In this document: piece by piece, positions 25,132 to 32,511 of the stretch
Layout: the number at the start of each line of letters is the position of its first letter
Position numbering within the stretch: the first letter of the stretch is position 1
DNA from: UMGS1071 sp045638545
GTDB lineage: Bacteria; Bacillota; Clostridia; Oscillospirales; Acutalibacteraceae
Length of the DNA stretch: 49,961 nt
NCBI GenBank assembly: GCA_045638545.1
Contig: JAZUBL010000010.1
Coordinates: 1 to 49,961 of the forward strand
Direction: 5' to 3'
Notes under the pieces: model-generated
Told to the model about the DNA's origin: nothing
Seen by the model: the letters and a program-made list of their open reading frames with translations, nothing else
Databases searched by the model: none
Translations under genes and position numbers: made by a program

Positions 25132-25536
25132 TTAATTCCACAGCGATGTGCAATACATGGCTGTTTTGTCTTCTGCGGCAGTAAATCCAAGTCTGCTGTA
25201 AAAATGGGTCTGGTCATTGACAGCCATCAAGGCGATCCGCAGATAATTTTTATAGTGATCCATAATTTTTTCCATCAGTGCAGTACCGATGCCGTGTCCC
25301 TGATATTCCGGACGAACCAGTACATAGGGGATGTAGGCATTCATGTTTCCATCATCCATGGCGGCGACCAGCCCAATCAGCTTCTGCTGCTCCCATGCGG
25401 AGTATACAGTGTTCATCTGCGCGATTGCACTTGTCAGCCGCAGCGGATAAGCGCCGGAAGCCCATTTTACAGAAAGAAACAGTTGTTCCAGTTGTGTTGA
25501 TGGAAAAATTCGGCAATCTTTGTATGCAACATTCAT
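25132..25536 (-). CDS. GNAT family N-acetyltransferase
   Basis: 134 residues. Acetyl-CoA loop: VLVRPEYQGHGIGTALMEKIMDHYK (motif A, Q/RxxGxG/A) and the end HFYSRLGFTAAEDKTAMYC (motif B). Substrate unknown. ATG at 25536 has AAAAGGAGG upstream; a longer frame upstream is rejected. It follows the QueG-like gene by 56 nt on the same strand and may share its transcript. Confidence 0.9.
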   Translation of the reverse strand: MNVAYKDCRIFPSTQLEQLFLSVKWASGAYPLRLTSAIAQMNTVYSAWEQQKLIGLVAAMDDGNMNAYIPYVLVRPEYQGHGIGTALMEKIMDHYKNYLRIALMAVNDQTHFYSRLGFTAAEDKTAMYCTSLWN

Positions 25537-25592
25537 CGGCAGCCTCCTTTTCAGAGTCAGCCGCACCTCATAGAAACCCTTAATTGGTGGGA

Positions 25593-26309
25593 TTACTTCT
25601 TGCCTCGTGGGCAAACCTGCATGCAAACACCGCAAACGGCGCCGCGGCCAATGTGCTGGTAAGCTTTTTTCATGTGGTCACTGCATTTCTCCGGACTGAA
25701 AATATCCATTCTATCTACACCCACACACCATTCTTTGCCGGAAATTGCCTTTGCCGGGCAGGCATCGGTGCAGATGGTGCAGTCACCGCAGACGGAAACA
25801 GGATACTGCGGTTCCTGTAGGAATGGGCAGTCAGTGAACAGCGTGCCCAGGCGAACCCGTGGACCATGTTCATTATGAAGAAACAGAGAACTTTTGCCAA
25901 TAGTGCCAAGACCGCAGTGGCAGGCCATATGTTTGTGAGAGAATCGACCGTTATAGTTCCAGCCATTTTTGTTGATGCTCTGTGAGGATGCGACTGTAAT
26001 ATATGTATATCCATGACGGCTGAGAAGCATGCCTGCCCGCAGCAGCATCTGATCAATAAAAGCATTGACGGTGCGGTAGTGGTTGAAATAAGTGTGAGTC
26101 GGCTGGCCGTCAATTTCATCTACAATCGCGTCGGAAAGGCGAACAACGATGCTCATACCGTAGCGGCACTTGCCAACGCCCATGCCTTCCTGTTCCATCC
26201 ACTGCAGGTCGTCTCCTTCCATGGCGGTGAAACCAACGTCTGCCACGCCGTTTGCCAGCAGCATTGTTCGCAGTTCTTCCTGAATCTGCAGGATTTTTTC
26301 TGTTTCCAT
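25593..26309 (-). CDS. 4Fe-4S protein related to epoxyqueuosine reductase (short form)
   Basis: 238 residues, against roughly 300-380 for true QueG. The C-terminus has CGDCTICTDACPAKAI and CGVCMQVCPRGKK, the double [4Fe-4S] layout of the family. Upstream lies YTYITVASSQSINKNGWNYNGRFSHKHMACHCGLGTIGKSSLFLH, matching the cobalamin-dependent reductase core (CGLGxxGKxxLxxxxxxG). The HEAT repeats of QueG are missing. It may be a related dehalogenase/QueG-like reductase rather than the tRNA enzyme. ATG after GGAGGAATAAGC. Confidence 0.78.
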   Translation of the reverse strand: METEKILQIQEELRTMLLANGVADVGFTAMEGDDLQWMEQEGMGVGKCRYGMSIVVRLSDAIVDEIDGQPTHTYFNHYRTVNAFIDQMLLRAGMLLSRHGYTYITVASSQSINKNGWNYNGRFSHKHMACHCGLGTIGKSSLFLHNEHGPRVRLGTLFTDCPFLQEPQYPVSVCGDCTICTDACPAKAISGKEWCVGVDRMDIFSPEKCSDHMKKAYQHIGRGAVCGVCMQVCPRGKK

Positions 26310-26443
26310 GCTTATTCCTCCGATTTTCTGATTTGTTTGTAGTATAGCACAGATAGGGAAAAGGGTCAAAAATTGCTTTTCCAGAATTTGTTTGAACTGT
26401 ATGAAAAGCAGAGAAAAAATTTGGCAGATATGATAAAGAAACC

Positions 26444-26472
26444 TTGCAATCAATTTACAAAAGTGTTACAAT
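26444..26472 (+). promoter_or_regulatory. corA promoter
   Basis: TTGCAA (26444-26449), exactly 17 nt, TACAAT (26467-26472). The expected transcript starts near 26479, giving a 128-nt leader before corA. Confidence 0.7.
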
Positions 26473-26515
26473 GAAAACGTACTTCAAAAAGAAAACAAAG
26501 AAAGGAAGTGGCGTC

Positions 26516-26593
26516 TTGAAACCGGACCCGTTGTTATGCATGACAATTGAATACCAGAAGGGCGCCGCACAGCCTGCTGCGTCCGATTTTTGA
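26516..26593 (+). CDS. Candidate leader peptide of corA (M-K-P-D-P start)
   Basis: 25 codons from TTG, preceded 5-7 nt by AAAGGAAGTGG, one of the better SDs here. The peptide begins MKPDPLLCMTIEYQ and ends in DF-stop. The stop codon lies inside the corA SD (TGAAGGG), 13 nt before the corA ATG. Enterobacterial mgtL, the leader of Mg2+ transporter mgtA, encodes a peptide starting MEPDP; that acidic/proline stretch destabilises ribosomes at low Mg2+ (established for E. coli). The same arrangement before another Mg2+ channel suggests a similar sensor. No homolog search was possible. Confidence 0.5.
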   Translation: MKPDPLLCMTIEYQKGAAQPAASDF

Positions 26594-26606
26594 AGGGATG
26601 ATAAGA

Positions 26607-27533
26607 ATGATTTTATTTTACAAAAGCAACATCCACGGCAAAATCCAGCAGATTGAAGACTGGGAAGCCGGTTGCTGGGTTCGCTGCATCAAACCGACAG
26701 AAGAAGAACTGGAGATGCTGGTGAACGAATATCATATTGAACCGGAATTCATCCGGTCCGCAACTGACGAAGAAGAATCCTCGCATATTGACGCAGAAGA
26801 TGAAAGCACACTGGTTATCGTCGATATTCCGATGCGTGTAGAGAATGAAGAAGACCTGGAATTTACTACAATTCCGCTGAGTATTATTCTCACACAGAAA
26901 AACGTGATTACCATCTGTATGCACGAAACTGATATTTTAAATAACTTTGCAAGCGGTACCGTAAAAAGTGTGTACACGCACTATCGTGTGCAGTTTATGC
27001 TGAAAATTATGTTTGCCATTGCAACACGCTATATTTTGAACCTGCGCCAGCTGGATCGTTACAGTGGCCAGGTTGAAAAAGATCTGGAGAAATCTCTGAA
27101 GAACAGCGAACTGATGAAGTTGCTGGATATCAAGAAATCTCTGGTTTACCTGTCTTCTTCTCTGAAGGCCAACGAGCGTACCATTGAGCGCGTGCGTCTT
27201 GGCCGATTGATCAAGCTTTATGAAGAAGACCATGATCTGCTGGAAGACCTGCTTATTGAAATCAAGCAGGGTATTGATATGTCAGGCAACTCCCTGAGCA
27301 TTATTTCCAGTACCACCGATGCATTCAACGGCGTGATTTCCAATAACCTGAACAACGTGATGAAGGTTCTTACTTCTATCACACTGTTGATCGCGATCCC
27401 GACGTTGATTTCCGGCATCTACGGCATGAACGTAGAATGGCTGCCGATTCCGTATTTCCCATTTGTTATGGGTATCTGCCTGGTAGCTATCGGCATTGGT
27501 TTCTTTATTTTGAGAAAGAAAAAGATGATTTAA
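26607..27533 (+). CDS. corA: CorA family Mg2+ (or divalent metal) channel
   Basis: 308 residues. Large cytoplasmic N-domain (1-245) with the long stalk helix, then two membrane helices at about 250-270 and 282-302. The selectivity motif GMN is in SGIYGMNVEWLP. DIPMRVENEEDLEFTTIPLSIIL and the C-terminal KKKMI are family-typical. ATG at 26607 has AAGGG 9 nt upstream; ATG 26598 lies in the SD, and a TTG at 26547 would add an unlikely Arg/Pro-rich extension overlapping the leader peptide. Pentameric Mg2+ uptake is the usual role. Confidence 0.94.
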   Translation: MILFYKSNIHGKIQQIEDWEAGCWVRCIKPTEEELEMLVNEYHIEPEFIRSATDEEESSHIDAEDESTLVIVDIPMRVENEEDLEFTTIPLSIILTQKNVITICMHETDILNNFASGTVKSVYTHYRVQFMLKIMFAIATRYILNLRQLDRYSGQVEKDLEKSLKNSELMKLLDIKKSLVYLSSSLKANERTIERVRLGRLIKLYEEDHDLLEDLLIEIKQGIDMSGNSLSIISSTTDAFNGVISNNLNNVMKVLTSITLLIAIPTLISGIYGMNVEWLPIPYFPFVMGICLVAIGIGFFILRKKKMI

Positions 27534-27597
27534 AAAACGCACTGCGTTTGAGAACTCCTCCGGGTGAGGATCTCTCCAATGCAGTGCGTTTTTTTAT
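27533..27597. terminator. Bidirectional terminator between corA and pnuC
   Basis: AAAAACGCACTGC near 27534-27546 pairs with GCAGTGCGTTTTT (27581-27593), with an inner GAGA/TCTC hairpin. It serves both convergent genes. Confidence 0.8.
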
Positions 27598-28301
27598 TTT
27601 GTAGGATCATATGCTTTTTTCTGGCGGTGGAGCATCCGCTGCCAGCTGATAAAACCATTACAGTCGTGAATGAGAAACAGCACGAAGCAGATGACCATTG
27701 GCAGATACGATAGATCCTCCACTGTAGCCATGACCCACAGCACAATGAGCACGATGTCATTGAGGCCGTAGGCCAGTGCAAACAGCGGGCTGCGCAGCAG
27801 GCCGAGGAAAGCCGCAACATAACTGGTGGTGACGGAGATGGTGCTGAAAATCAGATTTTCGTTGCCCAGTGCCCACAGAATAAAATAGAAAGCGGTAGTC
27901 ACTGCGGTGGCAGAGGTGAAAATGACCACCCACTGCCATGGTTTTACAGTATGATTTACCTGTACCTCGTTGGAATCCTGAAACGGGTGCCGCAGCCAGG
28001 TGATGATGGAGAAAATGGCAATCGGCGTTGTCATGCACAGGTAGGTAATCATCTCGCCGTAGTAAGCAAAGAAGAAGGAAATAATGCCGTAAACTATGGA
28101 GAAAGCCACCATGAGAAACTGTCCCGCTACATTGCCTTTGGAGATGAAAATCAGCGAGGTGACACCGATGACAGAAGAAATTAATGTAAGAATATCATCA
28201 GAACTGAAGATCACAAATGATGCAATGATACAGGCCACAGAGCCCAGCCATAAACACCAGTCCCATGGCCTAAAATTGCCAAAAAGATTTTTCAGAAACA
28301 A
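27594..28301 (-). CDS. pnuC: PnuC-type nicotinamide riboside (vitamin) transporter
   Basis: 235 residues, about seven membrane helices. PnuC proteins are facilitators for nicotinamide riboside, trapped by intracellular phosphorylation; relatives carry thiamine or riboflavin. Family features: SVIGVTSLIFISKGNVAGQFLMVAFSIVYGIISFFFAYYGEMITY and NDIVLIVLWVMA with a final DCNGFISWQRM (W/Q-rich substrate region). Start set at TTG 28301, which has TGGAGGTG 7 nt before it; ATG 28382 upstream lies inside the leader RNA and has no SD. A candidate attenuator precedes it. Confidence 0.88.
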   Translation of the reverse strand: MFLKNLFGNFRPWDWCLWLGSVACIIASFVIFSSDDILTLISSVIGVTSLIFISKGNVAGQFLMVAFSIVYGIISFFFAYYGEMITYLCMTTPIAIFSIITWLRHPFQDSNEVQVNHTVKPWQWVVIFTSATAVTTAFYFILWALGNENLIFSTISVTTSYVAAFLGLLRSPLFALAYGLNDIVLIVLWVMATVEDLSYLPMVICFVLFLIHDCNGFISWQRMLHRQKKAYDPTK

Positions 28302-28406
28302 ATTGCAGCACCTCCAGACAAAAAAGCACCCGCTGTGCACATCTTCTAAGACCTGACGATGCGCCAACGAATGCTTCCACATTCTACTACCCGGTGGCAG
28401 TGTATT
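28302..28406 (-). promoter_or_regulatory. Leader RNA of pnuC with attenuator-like hairpins
   Basis: Expected transcript 5' end at about 28406. It contains a hairpin GAATG-TGGAAG-CATTC. Further on, GCGCATC (complement of 28358-28364) can pair with GATGTGC (complement of 28337-28343), competing with a small hairpin GCAC...GTGC (28326-28338) that is followed by six T on the minus strand. Mutually exclusive stems ending in a T-run suggest a regulated terminator, possibly ligand-sensing. No known riboswitch class was recognised. Confidence 0.4.
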
Positions 28407-28412
28407 TGTTTT

Positions 28413-28441
28413 ATTGTAGCACAGGGGATTTCTGCTGTCAA
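28413..28441 (-). promoter_or_regulatory. pnuC promoter
   Basis: Minus strand TTGACA (complement of 28436-28441), exactly 17 nt, TACAAT (complement of 28413-28418): near-perfect consensus. Confidence 0.8.
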
Positions 28442-28516
28442 CGTAAAAAGGCGGGGCAAACTTTTGTTGCAATTGGCTAACGAAAGTTGTGCTATGTTCA
28501 CCGGGATGTTTTGTGG

Positions 28517-28522
28517 TACAAT
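28517..28522 (+). promoter_or_regulatory. Promoter of the fumarase-domain/CDF operon (-10)
   Basis: TACAAT with extended TG (TGG-TACAAT), 35 nt before the TTG start; weak -35. Confidence 0.45.
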
Positions 28523-28557
28523 AGAAATCGAACTATTTAAGGAAAAGAGGGTATCAA

Positions 28558-29118
28558 TTGGAACGAAAGGTAGTTTATTCCAATACCATTACAGAAGCAG
28601 CGGCAACTTTGCGTGCAGGAGAAAACGTGCTGTTTACGGGCACTGTATACACTGCCCGTGATGCTGCGCATAAAAAAATCGTGGCTGCGCTGGAAGCAGG
28701 GGAGCCGCTGCCGTTTGCATTAAACGGTGCGACCATTTATTATGCTGGGCCAACACCAACACCAGAAGGCATGGCCATTGGTTCCTGCGGGCCGACAACC
28801 TCCGGCAGAATGGACGTATTTTCTCCAACATTACTGGATCAGGGTCTGAAATGCATGATTGGCAAAGGTGAGCGCGATCAATCTGTGATTGATGCGATCG
28901 TGCGAAACAAAGCGGTATATCTGTGCGCCATTGGTGGTGCCGGTGCGCTGGCTGCGCAATGTGTGAAAAGCCTGGAAGTCATTGCATTTCCGGAACTGGG
29001 CTGTGAGTCTGTAAAGCGGCTGGAAGTGGAAAATTTCCCGCTGATTGTAGCCATCGACAGCGAAGGCAATAACCTGTTTGATCGTACAGAGAAAACAGCG
29101 GTTGAGGTGGCTGAATGA
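28558..29118 (+). CDS. Class I fumarase/tartrate dehydratase C-terminal (beta) domain protein
   Basis: 186 residues. Matches the beta subunit of Fe-S hydro-lyases (FumA C-terminal part, TtdB): AGENVLFTGTVYTARDAAHKKI, LNGATIYYAGPTPTPEGMAIGSCGPTTSGRMD, IGGAGALAAQCVK. The beta domain helps bind substrate and normally pairs with an alpha subunit carrying the [4Fe-4S] cluster. No alpha gene is in this window, so the partner must be encoded elsewhere or this protein acts differently. TTG start with AGAGGG 6 nt upstream. Overlaps the CDF gene by 4 nt (ATGA). Confidence 0.9.
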   Translation: MERKVVYSNTITEAAATLRAGENVLFTGTVYTARDAAHKKIVAALEAGEPLPFALNGATIYYAGPTPTPEGMAIGSCGPTTSGRMDVFSPTLLDQGLKCMIGKGERDQSVIDAIVRNKAVYLCAIGGAGALAAQCVKSLEVIAFPELGCESVKRLEVENFPLIVAIDSEGNNLFDRTEKTAVEVAE

Positions 29119-30272
29119 CAAACTTAATTATTCGGCTGTTTATCCGCAACTGGAAAAACACCGATGACCCGAAGGTGCGCACCTCTTACGGTAAAGTGGC
29201 GGGCTTGGTTGGCATCATCACCAATCTGATTCTGTCGGCAGCCAAGCTGACCATCGGTATTTTATTCAACAGTATCGCCATTATGGCCGATGCTGTCAAT
29301 AACCTGACAGACTCAGCGTCTTCCGTGGTAACTATGGTTGGTTTCAAGTTGGCCTCAAAGCCGGCAGATAAGGAGCACCCTTACGGTCATGCCCGCATTG
29401 AGTACATTGCCGGTCTGATCGTATCGATTATCGTGTTTGTGCTGGGGTTTGAGCTTGGTCGTTCCTCTTTGGATAAAATCCTTTCTCCGGAAGAGACTGG
29501 TTTTAACTTTGTGGTTATCGGTATTCTGGGTGGTTCTATTCTGGCAAAGCTGTGGCAGTGCCTGTTTTACAGAAAAATGGGCAAATGTATTAATTCCACC
29601 ACATTAAAGGCCACTTCTGTGGATAGCCTCAACGACGTGATCTCTACTGCAGTGGTTCTGGGCGGTTCTATTCTGTCTCATTTTATCGGCTTCAATCTGG
29701 ACGGTTATCTGGGTATGGCAGTGGCAGCGTTTATTATGTTCTCCGGTGTTCGTCTGATTATCGAGACTTCCAATCCGCTGCTGGGTACTGCGCCATCAGA
29801 AGATATGATGACAAAGCTGAAGCGAATTTTTGAAAGCTATGATGCCATTCTGGGTTACCATGATCTGCAGTTCCACGATTACGGCGAACAGATGTATTTT
29901 GCTACGGTACATTTTGAAATGGACAGCAACAGTACCCTGGATGAAACGCATGCCATCATTGATAAAATAGAGCGGCAGGTGCGCAGTGAGCTGAATATAC
30001 AGTTGGTAGTACATCTCGATCCAATCGCCGTTGGCCATGATGAGACTAACTTTCTTCACGATAAGATTGATCTGGTGATCAACGAAATTGCGCCAGAGCT
30101 TTCCATGCATGACTTCCATGTGGAGTGGGGAGAGCGCGTGCATATTTCCTTTGACCTGGTAGCGCCGTATCATTTCTGCATCAAGGATGAAGACCTGAAA
30201 GACATGGTAGAGCGGAAGATCCGCAATATGGATGACAGCTACGACGTAGATCTGGTGGTGGAGCACCGCTAG
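29115..30272 (+). CDS. Cation diffusion facilitator (CDF) metal exporter
   Basis: 385 residues. About six helices within 25-225 with metal-site patterns IMADAVNNLTDSASS (Asp pair) and SVDSLNDVISTAVVLGG, the cytosol-side HPYGHARIEYIAGL, and a C-terminal cytoplasmic domain (about 230-385) with HDLQFHDYGEQMYFATVHFEMD. It exports Zn2+, Fe2+ or Mn2+; the metal is not predictable here. The C-terminal part is longer than in minimal CDFs, with a second fold-like stretch after about 320. Start ATG overlaps the previous stop; GAGGTGG gives the SD, so the two are translationally coupled. Confidence 0.92.
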   Translation: MTNLIIRLFIRNWKNTDDPKVRTSYGKVAGLVGIITNLILSAAKLTIGILFNSIAIMADAVNNLTDSASSVVTMVGFKLASKPADKEHPYGHARIEYIAGLIVSIIVFVLGFELGRSSLDKILSPEETGFNFVVIGILGGSILAKLWQCLFYRKMGKCINSTTLKATSVDSLNDVISTAVVLGGSILSHFIGFNLDGYLGMAVAAFIMFSGVRLIIETSNPLLGTAPSEDMMTKLKRIFESYDAILGYHDLQFHDYGEQMYFATVHFEMDSNSTLDETHAIIDKIERQVRSELNIQLVVHLDPIAVGHDETNFLHDKIDLVINEIAPELSMHDFHVEWGERVHISFDLVAPYHFCIKDEDLKDMVERKIRNMDDSYDVDLVVEHR

Positions 30273-30282
30273 GAGATATGTT

Positions 30283-30336
30283 ATGCTGACAATGTTTAAC
30301 AGAAAAGAGCAGGCAGAATTTCTGCTCTGTAAATAA
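30283..30336 (+). CDS. Possible 17-residue microprotein after the CDF gene
   Basis: ATG with AGGAG 7 nt upstream begins MLTMFNRKEQAEFLLCK and stops at 30336, just before the terminator. The same DNA forms an inverted repeat (AGAGCAG / CTGCTCT). It may be chance; the SD position is the only support. Confidence 0.25.
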   Translation: MLTMFNRKEQAEFLLCK

Positions 30337-30373
30337 AAAAGCACCGTTGGAATTGCTCCTTCGGTGCTTTTTG
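30336..30373. terminator. Bidirectional terminator
   Basis: AAAAAGCACCG (30336-30346) pairs with CGGTGCTTTTT (30362-30372), with inner GGA/TCC. Serves the CDF operon and the convergent lipoprotein gene. Confidence 0.85.
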
Positions 30374-30374
30374 C

Positions 30375-30824
30375 TTATTCCGCTACAATAAATTCAGAGA
30401 AAGCCGCGGCCATTTTTTCGTCATTGCTGTCACTGAACAGGGCGACGTAATTGCCGTGGCGGACAACAGTGTCCATGTCCACGCGGCTGAACATCCCAAC
30501 AAAATTGTTCAGATTCTGCTCAACACGGTGTGCCGCATCGTCAGAAGTTGCTTCGATCATAACCATTGCGTTGCCCATTGCATCGCCGCCATGCTTTGCA
30601 ACAAACTGCAGTACGTCGCCGCTGTCGATGTTGTAAGTGGTTTTCAGGTCGCTGATATTCATGGAATGATTGTATGTGCCGGTGCCGTAAGACTGAATGG
30701 CGCTGCTGATATTTGATAATGTAACGTCATTGGTTGCTTCGCTGCTGCCGCAGCCTGCCATGGTAAGGGCCATAGCTGCTGCACACACAACGGCACAGAA
30801 AAGCACAGCAAATTTTCTTTTCAT
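30375..30824 (-). CDS. Lipoprotein, DUF4358-like
   Basis: 149 residues. Type II signal peptide: KRK, a hydrophobic stretch, lipobox MAGC with Cys25. The mature part has MVMIEATSDDAAHRVEQNLNNFVGMF...VVRHGNYVALFSDSNDEKMAAAF, which follows the DUF4358 pattern (iikak..ka..Vk..L, then V..G.YV...S......F). Function unknown; likely anchored to the outer face of the membrane. Stand-alone gene between convergent terminator and upstream promoter-like DNA. Confidence 0.7.
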   Translation of the reverse strand: MKRKFAVLFCAVVCAAAMALTMAGCGSSEATNDVTLSNISSAIQSYGTGTYNHSMNISDLKTTYNIDSGDVLQFVAKHGGDAMGNAMVMIEATSDDAAHRVEQNLNNFVGMFSRVDMDTVVRHGNYVALFSDSNDEKMAAAFSEFIVAE

Positions 30825-31018
30825 ACGATACTACCTTTCCGGATTTGACTGATATCAACATTTTAACACAGATAGAGATGTGATACAATGAACAAACTCT
30901 GAATAGATTTTATCAAAATTGGAACAAAGCGGGCGCATAGTTTCCGGCTATCTGCGCAAAATACAGGAGAGATGTGAGATACATCGCACGCAAAGAATCA
31001 GAAAGGGGCCTTCTTTTT

Positions 31019-31378
31019 ATGACAAAATTAAAATGCAATGTGGAAAACTGCGCAAACTACCGCGATCACCGCTGCTGCCTGCCGGACATTGATGTGCAGG
31101 GACCGGAAGCAGAAAACCGCTATGATACCTGCTGTGCTTCTTTTGTAAGCAAGATGCAGGGTGTTGCACACGCTAACGTAGATCGCCACGACGTACCGAA
31201 CATGGATCTGGAGATCCACTGCACAGCTGAAAAATGCGTACACCACTGCCAGGGTGACCGCTGCGATGCAGACTGTGTATGCGTTGGCACTTACAGCCAC
31301 AAGAGCGATACTATGGATGAAACACAGTGCGAGACTTTTGCAAAGCCAAAGTCCAGCGACGTACAGCAGCAGGTATAA
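31019..31378 (+). CDS. Tandem DUF1540 Cys-rich protein
   Basis: 119 residues. Two DUF1540 units, about 3-42 (CNVENCANYRDHRCC...DTCCASF) and 67-110 (IHCTAEKCVHHCQGDRC...TQCETF), each with spaced cysteines likely to bind a metal. Typical of Clostridia, often sporulation-associated, but function unproven. ATG at 31019 has GAAAGGGG upstream; an in-frame extension of 15 codons is rejected. Confidence 0.88.
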   Translation: MTKLKCNVENCANYRDHRCCLPDIDVQGPEAENRYDTCCASFVSKMQGVAHANVDRHDVPNMDLEIHCTAEKCVHHCQGDRCDADCVCVGTYSHKSDTMDETQCETFAKPKSSDVQQQV

Positions 31379-31429
31379 TTTTTTGGGCGGCAGCTGCCGC
31401 CTGCTACATAAAAATTTACGGTCTGTTAA

Positions 31430-31458
31430 TTGACTTCCCTGTGGAATCTTGTTACCAT
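31430..31458 (+). promoter_or_regulatory. Promoter of gene 31507
   Basis: TTGACT (31430-31435), 17 nt, TACCAT (31453-31458). Confidence 0.5.
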
Positions 31459-31506
31459 AAAAGACAGAATAATTTCCTTTTATGGAATAATACAGGAGAT
31501 GAAATT

Positions 31507-31962
31507 ATGCTGGATCGGTTATTGAAAGTATACCGGAAACAGAACCCGGATATTACAGTAAAAGCTGCTGCCCTGTGGAACGACGAGGAAACCGGCTACA
31601 GAGGCTCCGGCGTATATGTTGCACCGGCCAAGCTGCTGCTGGTGGTGACAGAGGAAGACCATGTGATCGTGAAGCGTTTTACACCGGATAAAGAATATGA
31701 GCCGAAAAATATCACCGGTCTGCCGCTGAAAATCAGCGGAAAACTGGAGAAAAAAGTAGTGCTGAAATTGAAGGGTGCCGATGCATATTACGATCCTCGC
31801 TATCACGGCGATGATGCACCGGAAAAGCGCTCTCTGCGCAGCCGACTGAAAGACGGCGGTATTGTGCTGGACAGTACTTACAAATACGAGCAGTGCGATC
31901 TGGGAGATGCCTTCCCGGATGAAGCGGCATTTTTTCAATATCTTACCGAAAAGCGGAGATAG
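31507..31962 (+). CDS. Hypothetical protein
   Basis: 151 residues, soluble, no signal peptide, basic C-terminus. Beta-rich start (TVKAAALWNDEETGYRGSGVYVAPAKLLLVVTEEDHVIVKRFTP), then KISGKLEKKVVLKLKGADAYYDPRYHGDDAPEKR. Not recognised. ATG after ACAGGAGATG; own promoter upstream. The Ltp lipoprotein follows after 51 nt and may be co-transcribed. Confidence 0.75.
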   Translation: MLDRLLKVYRKQNPDITVKAAALWNDEETGYRGSGVYVAPAKLLLVVTEEDHVIVKRFTPDKEYEPKNITGLPLKISGKLEKKVVLKLKGADAYYDPRYHGDDAPEKRSLRSRLKDGGIVLDSTYKYEQCDLGDAFPDEAAFFQYLTEKRR

Positions 31963-32013
31963 CAACAGAGAGGATCCGGGAGACCGGTTCCTTTTGTAAT
32001 CAGAGGAGATACT

Positions 32014-32457
32014 ATGAAAAAGAAAGTGATTGTGTTATTTTTACTGGCAGCGGCAGTGGTGGCTGTTGGCGCGCTGGCAGGCTGCGGCGAGGCGACGACA
32101 GAGCCTGTTGTAGAGGAGCAGATTGTCTCTACCATCGTGACAGAGGAAGGAAGAAAAGACGAAGCACTGGCAAGAGCCAAAGTGCTGGTCAGTGAGCGTG
32201 CTTTCTCTTATGAACAAACAGTTCAGGCCCTGGGCGGCGAGGGTTATACAGTGGATGAAGCGGTATACGGTGCGTCTAACTGCGGTGCAGACTGGGACGC
32301 ACAGGCTGTGCGCAAAGCAGAGGAATATCTGGTGTCAGACCCGGATATGACCGCTGATATACTGGCGCAGAAACTGGAAGCGGATGGCTTCTCTGATGAA
32401 GAAGTGCAGTACGGCGTAGATGAAAACCGATTACTGATTCGCATGGAAATCGCATAA
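32014..32457 (+). CDS. Ltp-family lipoprotein
   Basis: 147 residues. Signal peptide with lipobox LAGC (Cys at about 24). Two Ltp (PF07553) repeats: ALARAKVLVSERAFSYEQTVQALGGEGYTVDEAVYGASNCGADW, then AVRKAEEYLVSDPDMTADILAQKLEADGFSDEEVQYGVDE. Ltp repeats occur in surface lipoproteins of Gram-positives and in phage superinfection-exclusion proteins. ATG with AGAGGAGA upstream; terminator follows. Confidence 0.85.
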   Translation: MKKKVIVLFLLAAAVVAVGALAGCGEATTEPVVEEQIVSTIVTEEGRKDEALARAKVLVSERAFSYEQTVQALGGEGYTVDEAVYGASNCGADWDAQAVRKAEEYLVSDPDMTADILAQKLEADGFSDEEVQYGVDENRLLIRMEIA

Positions 32458-32459
32458 AT

Positions 32460-32497
32460 AAAAAGGAACCCGGCTGAAAAGTCAGGTTCCTTTTTTC
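32460..32497. terminator. Bidirectional terminator
   Basis: AAAAAGGAACC (32460-32470) pairs with GGTTCCTTTTT (32485-32495). Shared by the Ltp gene and the convergent Cys-rich gene. Confidence 0.85.
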
Positions 32498-32511
32498 ATG
32501 GGTTGCAGCCG

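Noticed and set aside
26547..26606. Upstream TTG start giving a longer CorA
   Set aside because: No SD for that TTG, and the extension is Arg/Pro-rich and overlaps a better-supported leader frame and the corA SD.
28302..28406. NAD+-II or TPP riboswitch before pnuC
   Set aside because: Conserved cores of these classes were not found, so only an unclassified leader is reported.
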